Shown here in pieces: positions 6,569 through 15,054 of a stretch of 64,000 nt of DNA (its first letter is position 1; each line of letters starts with the position of its first letter). A program made the position numbers and the translations under genes. The notes beneath the pieces were generated by a model. That model searched no databases. It saw nothing but the letters and a program-made list of their open reading frames with translations, and was not told the DNA's origin. The stretch lies in NCBI RefSeq assembly GCF_024347595.1, contig NZ_AP025506.1:1736001-1800000 (forward strand), written 5' to 3'. This stretch comes from Vibrio pomeroyi (GTDB taxonomy: Bacteria > Pseudomonadota > Gammaproteobacteria > Enterobacterales > Vibrionaceae).

Positions 6569-7414
6569 ATGAAAATAACGACCTTGGTTGATAATAATCG
6601 CCTAGCCAGTAGGCCTGATTTAGCAGTAGAACGCGGGTTGTCGTTACACATCGAAACTGAGTCACTAAAAATACTATTCGACATGGGAGGCGGCGATACG
6701 TTTTGCCAAAATGCGCCTCTACTCGACGTTGAGATTGAAAGTGTTGATATTGCCGTGATATCACACAGGCACCACGACCATTGCAATGGTGCTGCCGACT
6801 TTATTACTCATAATTCTAAAGCTAATGTGTTTTTGAAGAGCTGTGAGGAACAAAACTATTACTTCCGCGCTTATGGTTTTAAAAATGATGTCGGTATCAA
6901 TACGGATTTAATCAAGAATAGTCATGAGCGGCTGAAGTTTGTCAGCCAGACCACTGAAATTATGCCTAATGTATTCACTATTACTGATATAAGCACCGAA
7001 CACGAAAAGCCTAAAGGCAATCAATACCTTTACACCCAATCTCAACATCGATGGCAGCAGGATACATTCGATCACGAATTACTCTTAGTGGTTAAAGAGC
7101 GTGATGGCATCGTCATATTTACCGGTTGTGCACATAGTGGTGTTCTTAATATGGTTGATACCGCAGTTGCTCAGTTTCCAGGAGAGAGAATCAAAGCAGT
7201 AGTAGGAGGTTTTCACCTAGTCGGGCTACCTTTGTTCGATAGTATCGGTGGAACCAAGCAAGACATTAAAGATCTCGGTCTTGCGTTATTACAGTATCCC
7301 ATTGATAAACTTTACACTGGGCACTGTACAGGGAAGAAAGCTTATGGTCTTCTGAAAGAAGTATTAGGAGAGCGTTTGGAGACAATCCCTACAGGTAGCT
7401 GCATTCGTGTGTAG
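6569..7414 (+). CDS. MBL-fold metallo-hydrolase
   Basis: 281 residues with the metallo-beta-lactamase signature HxHxDH as H66, H68, D70 and H71 in SHRHHDHCNG, then GCAHSG and GGFHL for later metal ligands. The general layout resembles archaeal and bacterial proteins annotated as dihydropterin-aminobenzene phosphate synthases, but that assignment is often only by homology. Cytoplasmic, two metal ions expected. A Shine-Dalgarno GAGGAAAC precedes the ATG. Single gene unit; substrate unknown. Confidence 0.82.
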   Translation: MKITTLVDNNRLASRPDLAVERGLSLHIETESLKILFDMGGGDTFCQNAPLLDVEIESVDIAVISHRHHDHCNGAADFITHNSKANVFLKSCEEQNYYFRAYGFKNDVGINTDLIKNSHERLKFVSQTTEIMPNVFTITDISTEHEKPKGNQYLYTQSQHRWQQDTFDHELLLVVKERDGIVIFTGCAHSGVLNMVDTAVAQFPGERIKAVVGGFHLVGLPLFDSIGGTKQDIKDLGLALLQYPIDKLYTGHCTGKKAYGLLKEVLGERLETIPTGSCIRV

Positions 7415-7463
7415 TGTAATTTTAATACTGTTAAAACATAGGCGACCTTCAAAGTTTTAAATT

Positions 7464-7940
7464 ATGGAGAACCAAGTGCACGTAAGGAAAGCGATTAAGG
7501 AAGATTCTAGTAAGTTACTTGAACTTATTGAGCAGAAAGCTGAATTTGACCGAGGTATGAAAGGTTTTAATGGTGAAATCTCTACGACAAAAGAAAAGAT
7601 TGAACGGACCTTATTTGGTGATTATTCGTTTGCTCATGCTTTGATATTAGAAGTTGATGGTGAAGTTCAGGGCTTCGCTTTGTTTCACTATCGATACTCT
7701 TCATTTCGTGGTGAACCGTCCATTTGGCTTGATGACTTGCTAGTTATTGGTAGGTCTCGCTCAAAGGGATATGGTGCTCAACTCATGTATGCGTTGAAGA
7801 ATGAAGTTGAAAAGTCATTAAGCTCGCATATTGCATGGACAGCTAGCCCATACAACACCAAAGCACATGATTTCTATCATAGGTTGGGTGCGGAAGTAGA
7901 ACGAATGGATGGTGAGCGTCCGTATTTTCGTTGGGCGTAG
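7464..7940 (+). CDS. GNAT acetyltransferase (SSAT-like)
   Basis: 158 residues. The acetyl-CoA motif is RSRSKGYGAQLM around residue 95-106, preceded by the strand IWLDDLLVI, and followed by WTASPYNTKAHDFYHRLGAE, the layout of spermidine/diamine N-acetyltransferase-like GNATs. Transfers acetyl from acetyl-CoA to an amine. Substrate not determinable. One of nine GNAT genes in this window; single-gene unit with ATGGAGAA at its start. Confidence 0.82.
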   Translation: MENQVHVRKAIKEDSSKLLELIEQKAEFDRGMKGFNGEISTTKEKIERTLFGDYSFAHALILEVDGEVQGFALFHYRYSSFRGEPSIWLDDLLVIGRSRSKGYGAQLMYALKNEVEKSLSSHIAWTASPYNTKAHDFYHRLGAEVERMDGERPYFRWA

Positions 7941-7970
7941 CTAGGCTAACAAGCTTCTTTTGGAGAGTAT

Positions 7971-8348
7971 ATGAACATCTTGATTGAACAAGAAATCGAA
8001 CTTCATTAATACGAAACCCGCAAAAGTAATACCGATATTGAACGTTTAATTCATCAAAGTTTTAGTGAAGTTGGTAAGTCTGGTTATAGCTATGACTTTG
8101 CTTCGATCGTTGAAATGATGAAAACTGAAGTTTCTTCGAGTAGTCGTATTCATTCGCAAAATTATGAATGTATTCAACTTGAACCCTCTGTCCAGTTGCT
8201 TAAGTACGAGTCAGCCGTAGCTGACGAGACTGGTCAAGTTAGCGACTACGCGAAACGCTGCTCGATTTGGGCTTTTACAGGTCTTCATTGGCAGCTCAAA
8301 TATCATCAAGGAACACCATGCCCGCCGTTTGAGCTCAAAGACATCTAG
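7971..8348 (+). pseudogene. DUF4440/NTF2-like protein with a nonsense codon at position 13
   Basis: The ATG at 7971 has GGAGAG before it and opens MNILIEQEIELH, then TAA at 8007-8009; the frame then continues open to 8348, giving a 125-codon reading typical of DUF4440 (SnoaL/NTF2-like fold) proteins: RLIHQSFSEVGKSG, followed by an ASIVEMMKTE helix. CAA to TAA, one C-to-T change, would explain the stop. An internal ATG pair at 8115 could start only a fragment lacking the first third of the fold. Probably inactive. Confidence 0.75.
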
Positions 8349-8485
8349 GGTTACATAGAAATCGCATCAAACATGAAATCGAAGAGTGGTTCTCGACGAT
8401 CTCGCTTTAGCGCAGTTGTTTATACAACTCTTATTTAGGTAAGCTGTCAGCACAGCACACACGTAAATTGAGCGTTCGGGGATTC

Positions 8486-8908
8486 ATGATTTCGTACCAG
8501 CAAACAAAAGATCTATCGGCTTCGGCGAAGATGACTTTTTTGAATATGCGTTCTTACTATGAGCAATACTCGGTCGAATGGGATTGCTCAAAAATCGAAG
8601 AGCAAATTCGCGATTTAACGAACTTTGATATTTTGCTCAATGGCGAAATCGTTGGTGCTATCCGCTTAGTGTTTGATGATAACAGTTGTTACATTCGAGA
8701 CTTACAGGTTAGCGAACAACACCAAGGTAAAGGGATTGGTGCGCTTGCCTTTGCTGAGTGTGAGCGTTTAGCGGTTGAGTCAGGTGTAAATCGACTTAAG
8801 TTGCGAGTCTTTAAAATTAGCCCAGCATTCCGACTTTATGAAAGAGTGGGCTTTGTAGTAGATAGCGCTGATGACAGGTTCTACAACATGTCGAAAAAGT
8901 TCTTCTAG
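8486..8908 (+). CDS. GNAT acetyltransferase
   Basis: 140 residues from the ATG at 8486 with GGGG 6 bases upstream; a TTG at 8468 is in frame but unlikely. The acetyl-CoA loop is QHQGKGIGALAF, preceded by YIRDLQV and followed by FRLYERVGFV, the standard GNAT order. The C-terminal NMSKKF closes the last strand. No substrate clue. Followed about 70 bases later by an HD-domain gene on the same strand. Confidence 0.82.
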   Translation: MISYQQTKDLSASAKMTFLNMRSYYEQYSVEWDCSKIEEQIRDLTNFDILLNGEIVGAIRLVFDDNSCYIRDLQVSEQHQGKGIGALAFAECERLAVESGVNRLKLRVFKISPAFRLYERVGFVVDSADDRFYNMSKKFF

Positions 8909-8981
8909 CCAACTGTGGGTGTTAAATGACGATTCTCACACGCGGCGCCAAGCACACTATGGATTCACCGGAAATAATGTG

Positions 8982-9560
8982 ATGAAAAAGATAGAAATAG
9001 AAGGCGTCTTGGAATTTTTAAGAGGTGCAGAGCAGCTTAAGAACACATTGCGAACAGCTCGTACTTCAAATGGTCGACATGAAAGTACCGCCGAACACAC
9101 TTGGCGTTTATGTTTGATGGTGATGATGTTCTCAGAGCAGTACCCACATATTGATACGCTCAAATTAATCAAGATGTGCATTATTCACGATTTAGGTGAG
9201 GCCATTGGTGGTGATATTGCCGCCATTGATCAAGTAGAAGGTTCGAATAAAGGAGAGCAAGAAAGGCAGGATCTGATTACGTTGATTGCGCCTCTCCCTG
9301 GTAACTTGCAACAAGATATTCTCGTGCTTTGGGATGAATACGAAAACGCGTCATCAGAAGAAGCAAAGTTAGCTAAAGCTCTCGATAAAATCGAAACCTT
9401 GCTACAACATACTCAAGGGCAAAACCCAGATAACTTTGATTATGGTTTCAATTTGTCTTATGGCAGAAAGTACACCGACAGCGATGAACTTACAGCTTCG
9501 GCTCGTGCCATCATAAACAAAGACACAGAAGCCTTAGCATCAGCAAACAACACGCTTTAA
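8982..9560 (+). CDS. HD-domain phosphohydrolase (YfbR/HDDC2-like)
   Basis: 192 residues from the ATG at 8982. HD-superfamily metal ligands are visible: H in STAEHTWRL, HD in IIHDLGEAIGGD and a later D in KALDKIETL. The layout matches 5'-deoxynucleotidase YfbR and human HDDC2, which remove phosphate from dNMPs. A second, similar gene is at 19718. The frame is open upstream to 8871 across the end of the previous gene, but that reading has no family match. It may take part in nucleotide-pool control; some relatives (for example dCTP-deaminase or SAMHD1-like systems) limit phages, which is not shown here. Confidence 0.8.
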   Translation: MKKIEIEGVLEFLRGAEQLKNTLRTARTSNGRHESTAEHTWRLCLMVMMFSEQYPHIDTLKLIKMCIIHDLGEAIGGDIAAIDQVEGSNKGEQERQDLITLIAPLPGNLQQDILVLWDEYENASSEEAKLAKALDKIETLLQHTQGQNPDNFDYGFNLSYGRKYTDSDELTASARAIINKDTEALASANNTL

Positions 9561-9581
9561 AGACCAAGGTAACGAGAAACT

Positions 9582-10070
9582 ATGACTAAAATCTATTTCG
9601 TGTGTGGCTTTATAGGCTCAGGGAAAACAACCTATTCCAAGCAGCTTGCAGATAAGCATGGCGCTTTTCGTTTTTCAATTGATGAGTGGATGATACCTTT
9701 GTATGGAGAGCATATGGAGCGTGAGGTATTTGATCAACGTTTAGCTACGCTTCAAGAGTTGTTCAAAGAATCGGCACAGCAACTATTTACTCTTGGCGTT
9801 CCTGTTATTTTTGACTTCGGTTTTTGGCGTAAAGTCGATCGAGACAAGTTTACAAATTAGGCTGAAAAGTTGGATGTTGAAAGTGAGGTTCATTACCTTG
9901 ATATTCCGTTTGATACTTGTAAACAGAGAGCAGTTGCACGTAATTCTGAACTGCATGGTAAGTCATACGAAATGACACCGGACATGCTCGAATTGTTTTG
10001 GTCATGGTTCGAGATACCAACACCAAACGAAGACGTTGTTTGGGTTCAGCGTGACGGCCAATCGAAGTAA
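9582..10070 (+). pseudogene. P-loop ATPase (zeta-toxin/AAA-like kinase) with in-frame TAG
   Basis: The frame 9582-10070 would encode about 162 residues but is cut by TAG at 9858-9860 after KFTN. Before the stop lie the P-loop GFIGSGKTT and SIDEW; after it, in the same frame, are AEKLDVESEVHYLDIPFDTC and a Trp-rich end, which complete a small nucleoside-kinase-like fold with an arginine lid. One base change (GAG or CAG to TAG) explains the break. The relative position of the lid after the stop suggests that the truncated protein is inactive. Confidence 0.75.
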
Positions 10071-10110
10071 TAACTAAGCATGTAAAGCTGATTTATTATG
10101 TGTGGTATTG
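10071..10110 (+). repeat. decayed attC (VCR) start
   Basis: TAACTAAGCATGTAAAGCTG then ATTTATTATGTGTGGTATTG aligns with the VCR start TAACAA..TGTTTAAGAGTGATTCGCAACGCGTGGCATT. It follows the stop of the broken ATPase gene directly, the expected place for a cassette attC. No R' box remains. Confidence 0.45.
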
Positions 10111-10146
10111 AGATCGGACTTAAGCTTACTGGAATAGGAGGTTTCA

Positions 10147-10551
10147 ATGGACAAGGCAGTCAAAGATCGTTTTGAAGAGTATCCAGAAAATGCTCGAGTT
10201 CGGCTTGAAGAGTTACGAGAACTTATCTTCAAACTATCATCCGATTTGGAGTTGGGCGAAGTCGAAGAGTCGTTGAAGTGGGGAGAGCCCAGCTACAGCG
10301 TAAAGACAGGTAGCCCCGTTCGAATCGACTGGAAATTGAAATCACCGAATAACTATTATCTGTATTTTCACTGCCAAACCAAGTTGGTAGACACCTTTCG
10401 AGAGTTGCATGGTGATGTATTGCGGTTTCAAGGAAATAGGGCAATTGAATTGCGCTTATCCGACCCGCTGCCAGAACCCGAAATTAAACATTGTCTTGAG
10501 CTTGCCTTAACTTATCACCAACGAAAACACCTACCGCTTCTAGGCTCGTGA
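10147..10551 (+). CDS. DUF1801-family protein
   Basis: 134 residues with a strong AGGAGG ribosome site. The sequence matches the DUF1801/YdhG-like fold: an N-terminal helix pair, LKWGEPSYS, IDWKLKSPNNYYLYFHCQ and a C-terminal helix. The family resembles the frataxin/iron-chaperone-like fold in some annotations, but biochemical function is not established. Single-gene unit between two attC remnants. Confidence 0.75.
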   Translation: MDKAVKDRFEEYPENARVRLEELRELIFKLSSDLELGEVEESLKWGEPSYSVKTGSPVRIDWKLKSPNNYYLYFHCQTKLVDTFRELHGDVLRFQGNRAIELRLSDPLPEPEIKHCLELALTYHQRKHLPLLGS

Positions 10552-10646
10552 TGTTTTATCACGAAGTATCTGATTTATCTCACTAATCGAGAAAGTTGCT
10601 CGGCGTCCCGTTAAAGACCAATTGTTCAGCACTGCGAGTGCCAAAC

Positions 10647-10699
10647 GATAATAAAGAATTTATGATGGAATCTTAACGCTTGGTATTTTCGGCTTAAGT
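10647..10699 (+). repeat. decayed attC (VCR) left half
   Basis: GATAATAAAGAATTTATGAT followed by GGAATCTTAACGCTTGGTAT and TTTCGGC aligns without gaps to the VCR sequence GATAACAAACTGTTTAAGAG GGATTCGCAACGC.TGGCATTTT, about three quarters identical by eye. It lies between the DUF1801 gene and the tRNA-binding gene. Confidence 0.65.
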
Positions 10700-10717
10700 C
10701 ATTATGAGGATAGAAAT

Positions 10718-11071
10718 ATGGAACACGCTCCAATCAAAGATGAGATCACGTTTGATGATTTTGCGAAAATCGACATTCGTGTGGGTTTAATCACCGAGGT
10801 TTCTGAAGTCGCTAAATCCGATAAGCTTATGAAGCTGACAGTAGATTTTGGCGATCATCAACGTTCAATCTTGGCGGGTATAAAGCAAGAGCGAGAAAAC
10901 CCGAAAGAAATTGAAGGCAAGCAAGCGTTGTTTGTCGTGAACTTGCCAGAAAGAAAGATGGCAGGTGAAGTGTCTCAAGGAATGTTGTTCGACATCGGTT
11001 ACGAAGACAAATTGCAACCATGCCTAGCTTGCCCAGAAACGGATATGCCAAACGGCGCTCGAGCAGGGTAA
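10718..11071 (+). CDS. tRNA-binding (EMAP/CsaA-like) protein
   Basis: 117 residues: one OB-fold of the tRNA-binding type found at the C-terminus of MetRS, and in CsaA and YgjH. Key stretches are FAKIDIRVGLI, SDKLMKLTVDFG, RSILAGIK and VVNLPERKMAGEVSQGMLF. Such stand-alone domains bind tRNA or act as chaperones. CxxC near the end (CLAC) is unusual for the family. GAGGATAG precedes the ATG. Confidence 0.82.
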   Translation: MEHAPIKDEITFDDFAKIDIRVGLITEVSEVAKSDKLMKLTVDFGDHQRSILAGIKQERENPKEIEGKQALFVVNLPERKMAGEVSQGMLFDIGYEDKLQPCLACPETDMPNGARAG

Positions 11072-11078
11072 GGCATAT

Positions 11079-11140
11079 AGTAGTGAATCGTAACCTTTGG
11101 CGTTTGTGTTCCTTTATTTACCAGTAAACAGGGCGTCACA
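11079..11140 (+). repeat. decayed attC (VCR), shortened
   Basis: GAATCGTAACCTTTGGCGTT aligns with the VCR core GATTCGCAACGCTTGGCATT, and AACAGGGCGTCACA aligns with the end AACGGGGCGTTATA, the R' GTTA having become GTCA. The middle of the repeat is missing, so only about 60 bp remain of the usual 120. Confidence 0.6.
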
Positions 11141-11163
11141 GTAATATTAAGTTCAGGGAAAGA

Positions 11164-11985
11164 ATGAGAGTTTTAATAGCAGGTGCCAATGGTTATATTG
11201 GTCGTCACATTACGAAGGCATTCGTAAACAGTGGTTTTGATGTTTTTCGCTACAGCAGGGACAAAGTCATTGTCCCTTGTTCGGATTACATCAAAGACCT
11301 ATCCACAGATTATGAAGATTACTTCGATGTGGTTATCAATTGCGCACGCCCTCATTGGTCAGAATTTTCGCCAGTTGAAATCGCAGACATTGAACATGGC
11401 TTGCTCACACAGCTTGATAGGTTTGCGTCTGAAGATGCGATAAAGATCCACACATCGGGAGTTTGGCTGTTTGGTCATGCATCTCAACAAGACCTTAAAG
11501 AGTTTAGGCTTAAACCTTTAAAGGCCGTTGAGTTAGACGTAGAAACAATACACTCCGTGCTTCAGGCTAATTGGAATATCGTTTACTGCCCGAGCTTGGT
11601 GTATGGCGGTGACAATTGCCAATTAAAGCGAATCATCGAATCGTATGCAAATCGAACCGTTAAGGTCGCTGTCCCATCCCAAGGGTATAATCAATACGTC
11701 CACGTCTATGACATCGCTAAATTCTATTTGTTGTTAGCGCAAAAGCAAACCTCAGAAAAGCAGCATTTTATTGCAGAAACTAGAGGGTACAGCCCAGCTC
11801 AGCTTGCTCTACTTTTATTAGAATCAAACGTGATTCGAAAAGTAGATGAATGTTCTTGGGTTGAATTCGAGGCTTTAAATGGCTGTGAGGCTTTAGATAT
11901 TGAACAACTCAATCTCACAGTTCCAATTAGCCCTTTTTTCAAAGCCAATGAACTTATCAGCGACTACATAAAAAGTTGGATGTAA
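11164..11985 (+). CDS. NAD-dependent epimerase/reductase (extended SDR)
   Basis: 273 residues beginning MRVLIAGANGYIGRHI, the Rossmann NAD(P)-binding motif of extended short-chain dehydrogenases. DVVINCARP is the strand-4 equivalent, TSGVWLFG lies at the position of the catalytic Ser/Thr, and a YxxxK pair is not evident in its usual place, so catalysis is uncertain. YVHVYDIAKF is the typical later motif. Cytoplasmic; substrate unknown. Confidence 0.75.
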   Translation: MRVLIAGANGYIGRHITKAFVNSGFDVFRYSRDKVIVPCSDYIKDLSTDYEDYFDVVINCARPHWSEFSPVEIADIEHGLLTQLDRFASEDAIKIHTSGVWLFGHASQQDLKEFRLKPLKAVELDVETIHSVLQANWNIVYCPSLVYGGDNCQLKRIIESYANRTVKVAVPSQGYNQYVHVYDIAKFYLLLAQKQTSEKQHFIAETRGYSPAQLALLLLESNVIRKVDECSWVEFEALNGCEALDIEQLNLTVPISPFFKANELISDYIKSWM

Positions 11986-12122
11986 TGAAATCAATAACAA
12001 AACAATCAATTTAGCTTTCGTGTTACGGTGTAAAGCATCAGTGAGGATCTGAGATTAGCGAATGGTTATTGCTTATCACAGCGTTCTCTATCTTTATCAT
12101 AATTATTCAAGGAAGAAGCATT

Positions 12123-12572
12123 GTGAAATTAGCTCAGTTAAATATTGCTCTAGCGAAATACCCTTTAGATGCACCGGAAATCAAAGATTTTGTCGATAAT
12201 CTGGATCAGGTGAATGGTATCGCAGAAAGTAGTGAAGGCTTTGTTTGGCGTCTTAAAGACGAATCTGGAGATGCGACCAATATCAAAGCGTTCGATGATC
12301 CGAATATGATCGTCAATATGTCGGTTTGGGATTCTGTAGACTCTTTAAAGAACTTTATGTTTAGAACTCATCACCGTGACTTCATGCGTAGAAAGGGTGA
12401 GTGGTTTCATCGCTTAGCGGAAGACACCTATGTGCTTTGGTGGGTTGAAGATGAACATATTCCAAGCCTTGATGAAGCGATTGAGCGGTTAGAGCACCTA
12501 AGGGAAAAGGGTGATTCGCCTTATGCGTTTACATTCAAAACCAATTTTACAGAGTCAGAAGCTCCTAGATGA
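12123..12572 (+). CDS. DUF3291-family protein
   Basis: 149 residues from a GTG at 12123 that has GGAAG 7 bases upstream and begins MKLAQLNIA, the usual start of this family; an in-frame upstream ATG at 12069 would add a hydrophobic stretch that is probably not translated. Conserved features include MSVWDSVDSLKNFMF, HRDFMRRKGEWF and VLWWVEDEHIPS, giving a dimeric alpha-beta barrel like monooxygenase-type folds. Function unknown. Confidence 0.75.
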   Translation: MKLAQLNIALAKYPLDAPEIKDFVDNLDQVNGIAESSEGFVWRLKDESGDATNIKAFDDPNMIVNMSVWDSVDSLKNFMFRTHHRDFMRRKGEWFHRLAEDTYVLWWVEDEHIPSLDEAIERLEHLREKGDSPYAFTFKTNFTESEAPR

Positions 12573-12647
12573 AGCACTTGCAATGTCTACACCTCGGTAA
12601 TACGTTATATAGCTAATGTATCGCCGCCAACAAATAAGGGGGACACT

Positions 12648-13079
12648 GTGAGCACTTTGCCAGATGAAAACCAGAAACGATTTATTGCTGTGTTAAGTAA
12701 GAAGATGGATTTGGGAAGAACGCTAAATGTACTAGGGCATTTGAGTGTTGGCTTGTCGAATCAATTGAACGAGGGTGAAACTTGTTACGTTGACTATCAA
12801 GATATGGATGATGGCATTCACCCTAATTTGTCTCACTATCCTTTCATTGTTTTGAAAGCTGACAATTCGAACAAGCTTCGAAAAGTACGTGAAGAGGCCA
12901 TTAGCCGCGGTATCAAATTTACTGATTTCACAAGCACGATGATCGAAGGTGGTTCTGTCGAGCAACAACAGAGAACGAAAGAAACCAAAGACGCAGATCT
13001 AGAATATTTAGGTGTATGCCTATTTGGTGACACTGAAACCCTCCGCGAATTTACCAAGAAGTTTAGCCTCTATAAGTAA
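12648..13079 (+). CDS. DUF2000-family protein
   Basis: 143 residues from a GTG preceded by AAGGGGG. Features RFIAVLSKKMDLGRTLNVLGHLSVGL and YPFIVLKADN, with FTDFTSTMIEG, match DUF2000 proteins, which share the fold of peptidyl-tRNA hydrolase 2. Catalytic function is not known. Single-gene unit. Confidence 0.75.
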   Translation: MSTLPDENQKRFIAVLSKKMDLGRTLNVLGHLSVGLSNQLNEGETCYVDYQDMDDGIHPNLSHYPFIVLKADNSNKLRKVREEAISRGIKFTDFTSTMIEGGSVEQQQRTKETKDADLEYLGVCLFGDTETLREFTKKFSLYK

Positions 13080-13131
13080 ATTCTAGCTCACATATCGCAA
13101 CTGTATGGATATACATGTTCTTGTGTGGGTG

Positions 13132-13165
13132 TATTATTCCGCTGTTTTTTCAGCATAGAATAATA
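13132..13165. other. hairpin with T6 loop directly before a start codon
   Basis: TATTATTCCGCTG and CAGCATAGAATAATA form an inverted repeat around TTTTTT, ending 3 bases before the ATG at 13168. No Shine-Dalgarno sequence is visible there, so the stem may cover the translation start. Confidence 0.5.
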
Positions 13166-13167
13166 AA

Positions 13168-14088
13168 ATGACCAAGTATTTAGAGGCTGGCATTAAAGAG
13201 CTAGTCGAAGAGTTTCACTTAAATGGTAAACCTTGTCCATCACGCCAATCGATCGAGGATAGACGAACTGGCTATATTGGCAGTACAGTTTTGGCGGGAG
13301 ATAGTCCTCAGGTCGAACGCGAATTTTTAGATGTCATCAATGGCGTTGAGGTCAAAGTCTACAAACCAACGAGCGAACCAAACTTGCCGATCACAGTGTA
13401 CTTCCACGGTGGTTGTTTTATTAGTGGGGGATTTGAAACCCATGATGTTCAGTTAAGGCAGATCGCTCTTCAATCGAACTCTATTGTCGTCTGCATTAAG
13501 TATCGACTAGCACCAGAGCATACTTATCCAGCGGCACATGACGATGTATACCAAGCTGTGCTCGGCATTAAGGAGTGCGGGATGAAATATGGTGGCAATA
13601 TAGACCATTTGGTGTTTGTCGGTGATAGTGCTGGTGGACAATTAGCTTTGGCGACGACGTTAAGACTTAAGAACTTTGAGTCGTGGTTGCCGCGCCAGCA
13701 GATTCTTATCTATCCGATGTTAGACCCTAATGGCAGTTCAAACAGTTACGCGGAAAATGGTTCAGACTATATTATTACGGCGAACATGTTGCTTTCTGGC
13801 TTCAAATTATACGCAAGTAGTCAGTCCAACTTATTGCATGAGCCAGAGCTTAACCTTTTGAAAGCAAGCTTTCACGGCCTTCCAACCACAACGATCATTA
13901 CGGCAGAGTTTGATCCACTACGTGATGAAGGTGAGCAGCTCTATCGTTCGATGGTTGCTCAAGGTGTGGAAGCACAACACGAGCCTTATTTAGGTGTAAT
14001 CCATGGGTTCTTTCAGCTTTCTAGGGTAAGTGCGTCAGCAAAGCGTTGTATTGAATCTATTTCGAGTCACATAAAAAATTCGAATTAA
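13168..14088 (+). CDS. alpha/beta hydrolase, HSL-like carboxylesterase
   Basis: 306 residues. The oxyanion-hole motif YFHGGCF and the nucleophile elbow GDSAGG (Ser in GDSAG) place it in the hormone-sensitive lipase family; EFDPLRDEG holds the Asp and VIHGFFQ the His of the triad. Such enzymes cleave short-chain esters in the cytoplasm. No signal peptide. A palindrome ends at the start codon (13132-13165), which may affect translation. Confidence 0.85.
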   Translation: MTKYLEAGIKELVEEFHLNGKPCPSRQSIEDRRTGYIGSTVLAGDSPQVEREFLDVINGVEVKVYKPTSEPNLPITVYFHGGCFISGGFETHDVQLRQIALQSNSIVVCIKYRLAPEHTYPAAHDDVYQAVLGIKECGMKYGGNIDHLVFVGDSAGGQLALATTLRLKNFESWLPRQQILIYPMLDPNGSSNSYAENGSDYIITANMLLSGFKLYASSQSNLLHEPELNLLKASFHGLPTTTIITAEFDPLRDEGEQLYRSMVAQGVEAQHEPYLGVIHGFFQLSRVSASAKRCIESISSHIKNSN

Positions 14089-14202
14089 CAGTGGTTTAAG
14101 TGCTAATTTAAATGCGAATTAAACCTCAATGAGCATTGTTAGTTTTCATGGAGTAGATTCGATATGAATGAGTAATTTGATGACAAAATTGTGAGGAAAA
14201 GC

Positions 14203-14622
14203 ATGAAATACAAACTCGATATTGAGCCATCAGACGAGGACATCAACGAAGTCCGAGGTGGTTTAATTAAGCACAACACGCCATTTCTTGAAGGTATACC
14301 CAAATCTCAAGTGGGTTACTATGCCTTGGAAGGTGATAATAAAGTCGGTGGCATTATCGCTGATCTTTGGGGTAAATGGTTGTTGATTAAGTTTCTTTGG
14401 GTGGACGACTCGATGAGAGGAAGACAAGTGGGAGGAAAGCTTCTACAACTCATTGAAAAGTATGCGCAAACTCAAGGTTGTACATCGTCACTTGTCGACA
14501 CCTTAAGCTTTCAAGCCAAACCTTTCTATGAAAAACATGGCTATGAATGCCAAATGGTGTTGGAGAATTACCCAGTAGACTCATCACTGTCGTTTCTCAC
14601 TAAGTCGCTCACAGAGCAGTAA
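14203..14622 (+). CDS. GNAT acetyltransferase
   Basis: 139 residues from the ATG at 14203, with GAGGA upstream; a GTG at 14191 is in frame but is itself part of that ribosome site. The sequence LLIKFLWVDDSMRGRQVGGKLL holds the acetyl-CoA loop RGRQVGG and is followed by TLSFQAKPFYEKHGYE. This layout is common in cassette-borne GNATs. Substrate unknown. Confidence 0.8.
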   Translation: MKYKLDIEPSDEDINEVRGGLIKHNTPFLEGIPKSQVGYYALEGDNKVGGIIADLWGKWLLIKFLWVDDSMRGRQVGGKLLQLIEKYAQTQGCTSSLVDTLSFQAKPFYEKHGYECQMVLENYPVDSSLSFLTKSLTEQ

Positions 14623-14648
14623 ACTGCACAACTATTAAGGAGCAAGAT

Positions 14649-14984
14649 TTGCCTCATTGTATTATCGAACACTCATCGACGATTAACGCCGATCAACTGA
14701 ATAATAAAGTGTTTCTAGGAGCGCTTAACTCAGAGTTATTTGAAGCAGATGGACGAGACATTAAAGTTCGAAGTATTGCTTATGAGAACTACCAAACGGG
14801 TACAGAAAAAGAAGATTTTATCCATGTGACTGTGCGTATATTGTCTGGACGAAGTGACACAGATAAAGCAATGCTCTCTGAAACAGTGATGACGCAATTG
14901 CTATCTTTGTCCCTCAGTAGAGCATCGTTCACCGTAGAGGTGATGGATATGGACAGAAATAGTTATGGAAAGGTTGTTGTCTAA
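14649..14984 (+). CDS. 5-carboxymethyl-2-hydroxymuconate isomerase-like protein
   Basis: 111 residues starting at a TTG with AAGGAGC upstream. The mature protein would start Pro-His-Cys-Ile, and an N-terminal Pro is the catalytic base of the tautomerase superfamily. The rest, including HVTVRILSGRSDTDK and MDMDRNSYGKV, fits CHMI (HpaF), which isomerises a homoprotocatechuate breakdown product. No other genes of that pathway are nearby, so the role here is probably different. Confidence 0.78.
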   Translation: MPHCIIEHSSTINADQLNNKVFLGALNSELFEADGRDIKVRSIAYENYQTGTEKEDFIHVTVRILSGRSDTDKAMLSETVMTQLLSLSLSRASFTVEVMDMDRNSYGKVVV

Positions 14985-15054
14985 CTCGCGGAAGTCGCAT
15001 TTTTTACGCTGATCTTTGTATCTTCACTCCAACTCGCTACAGGAATATTGGGAA

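Noticed and set aside
12598..12612. GTAATACGTTATATAG as the end of another decayed attC
   Set aside because: Only the R' box resembles an attC; no R'' box or core could be found in the same gap.
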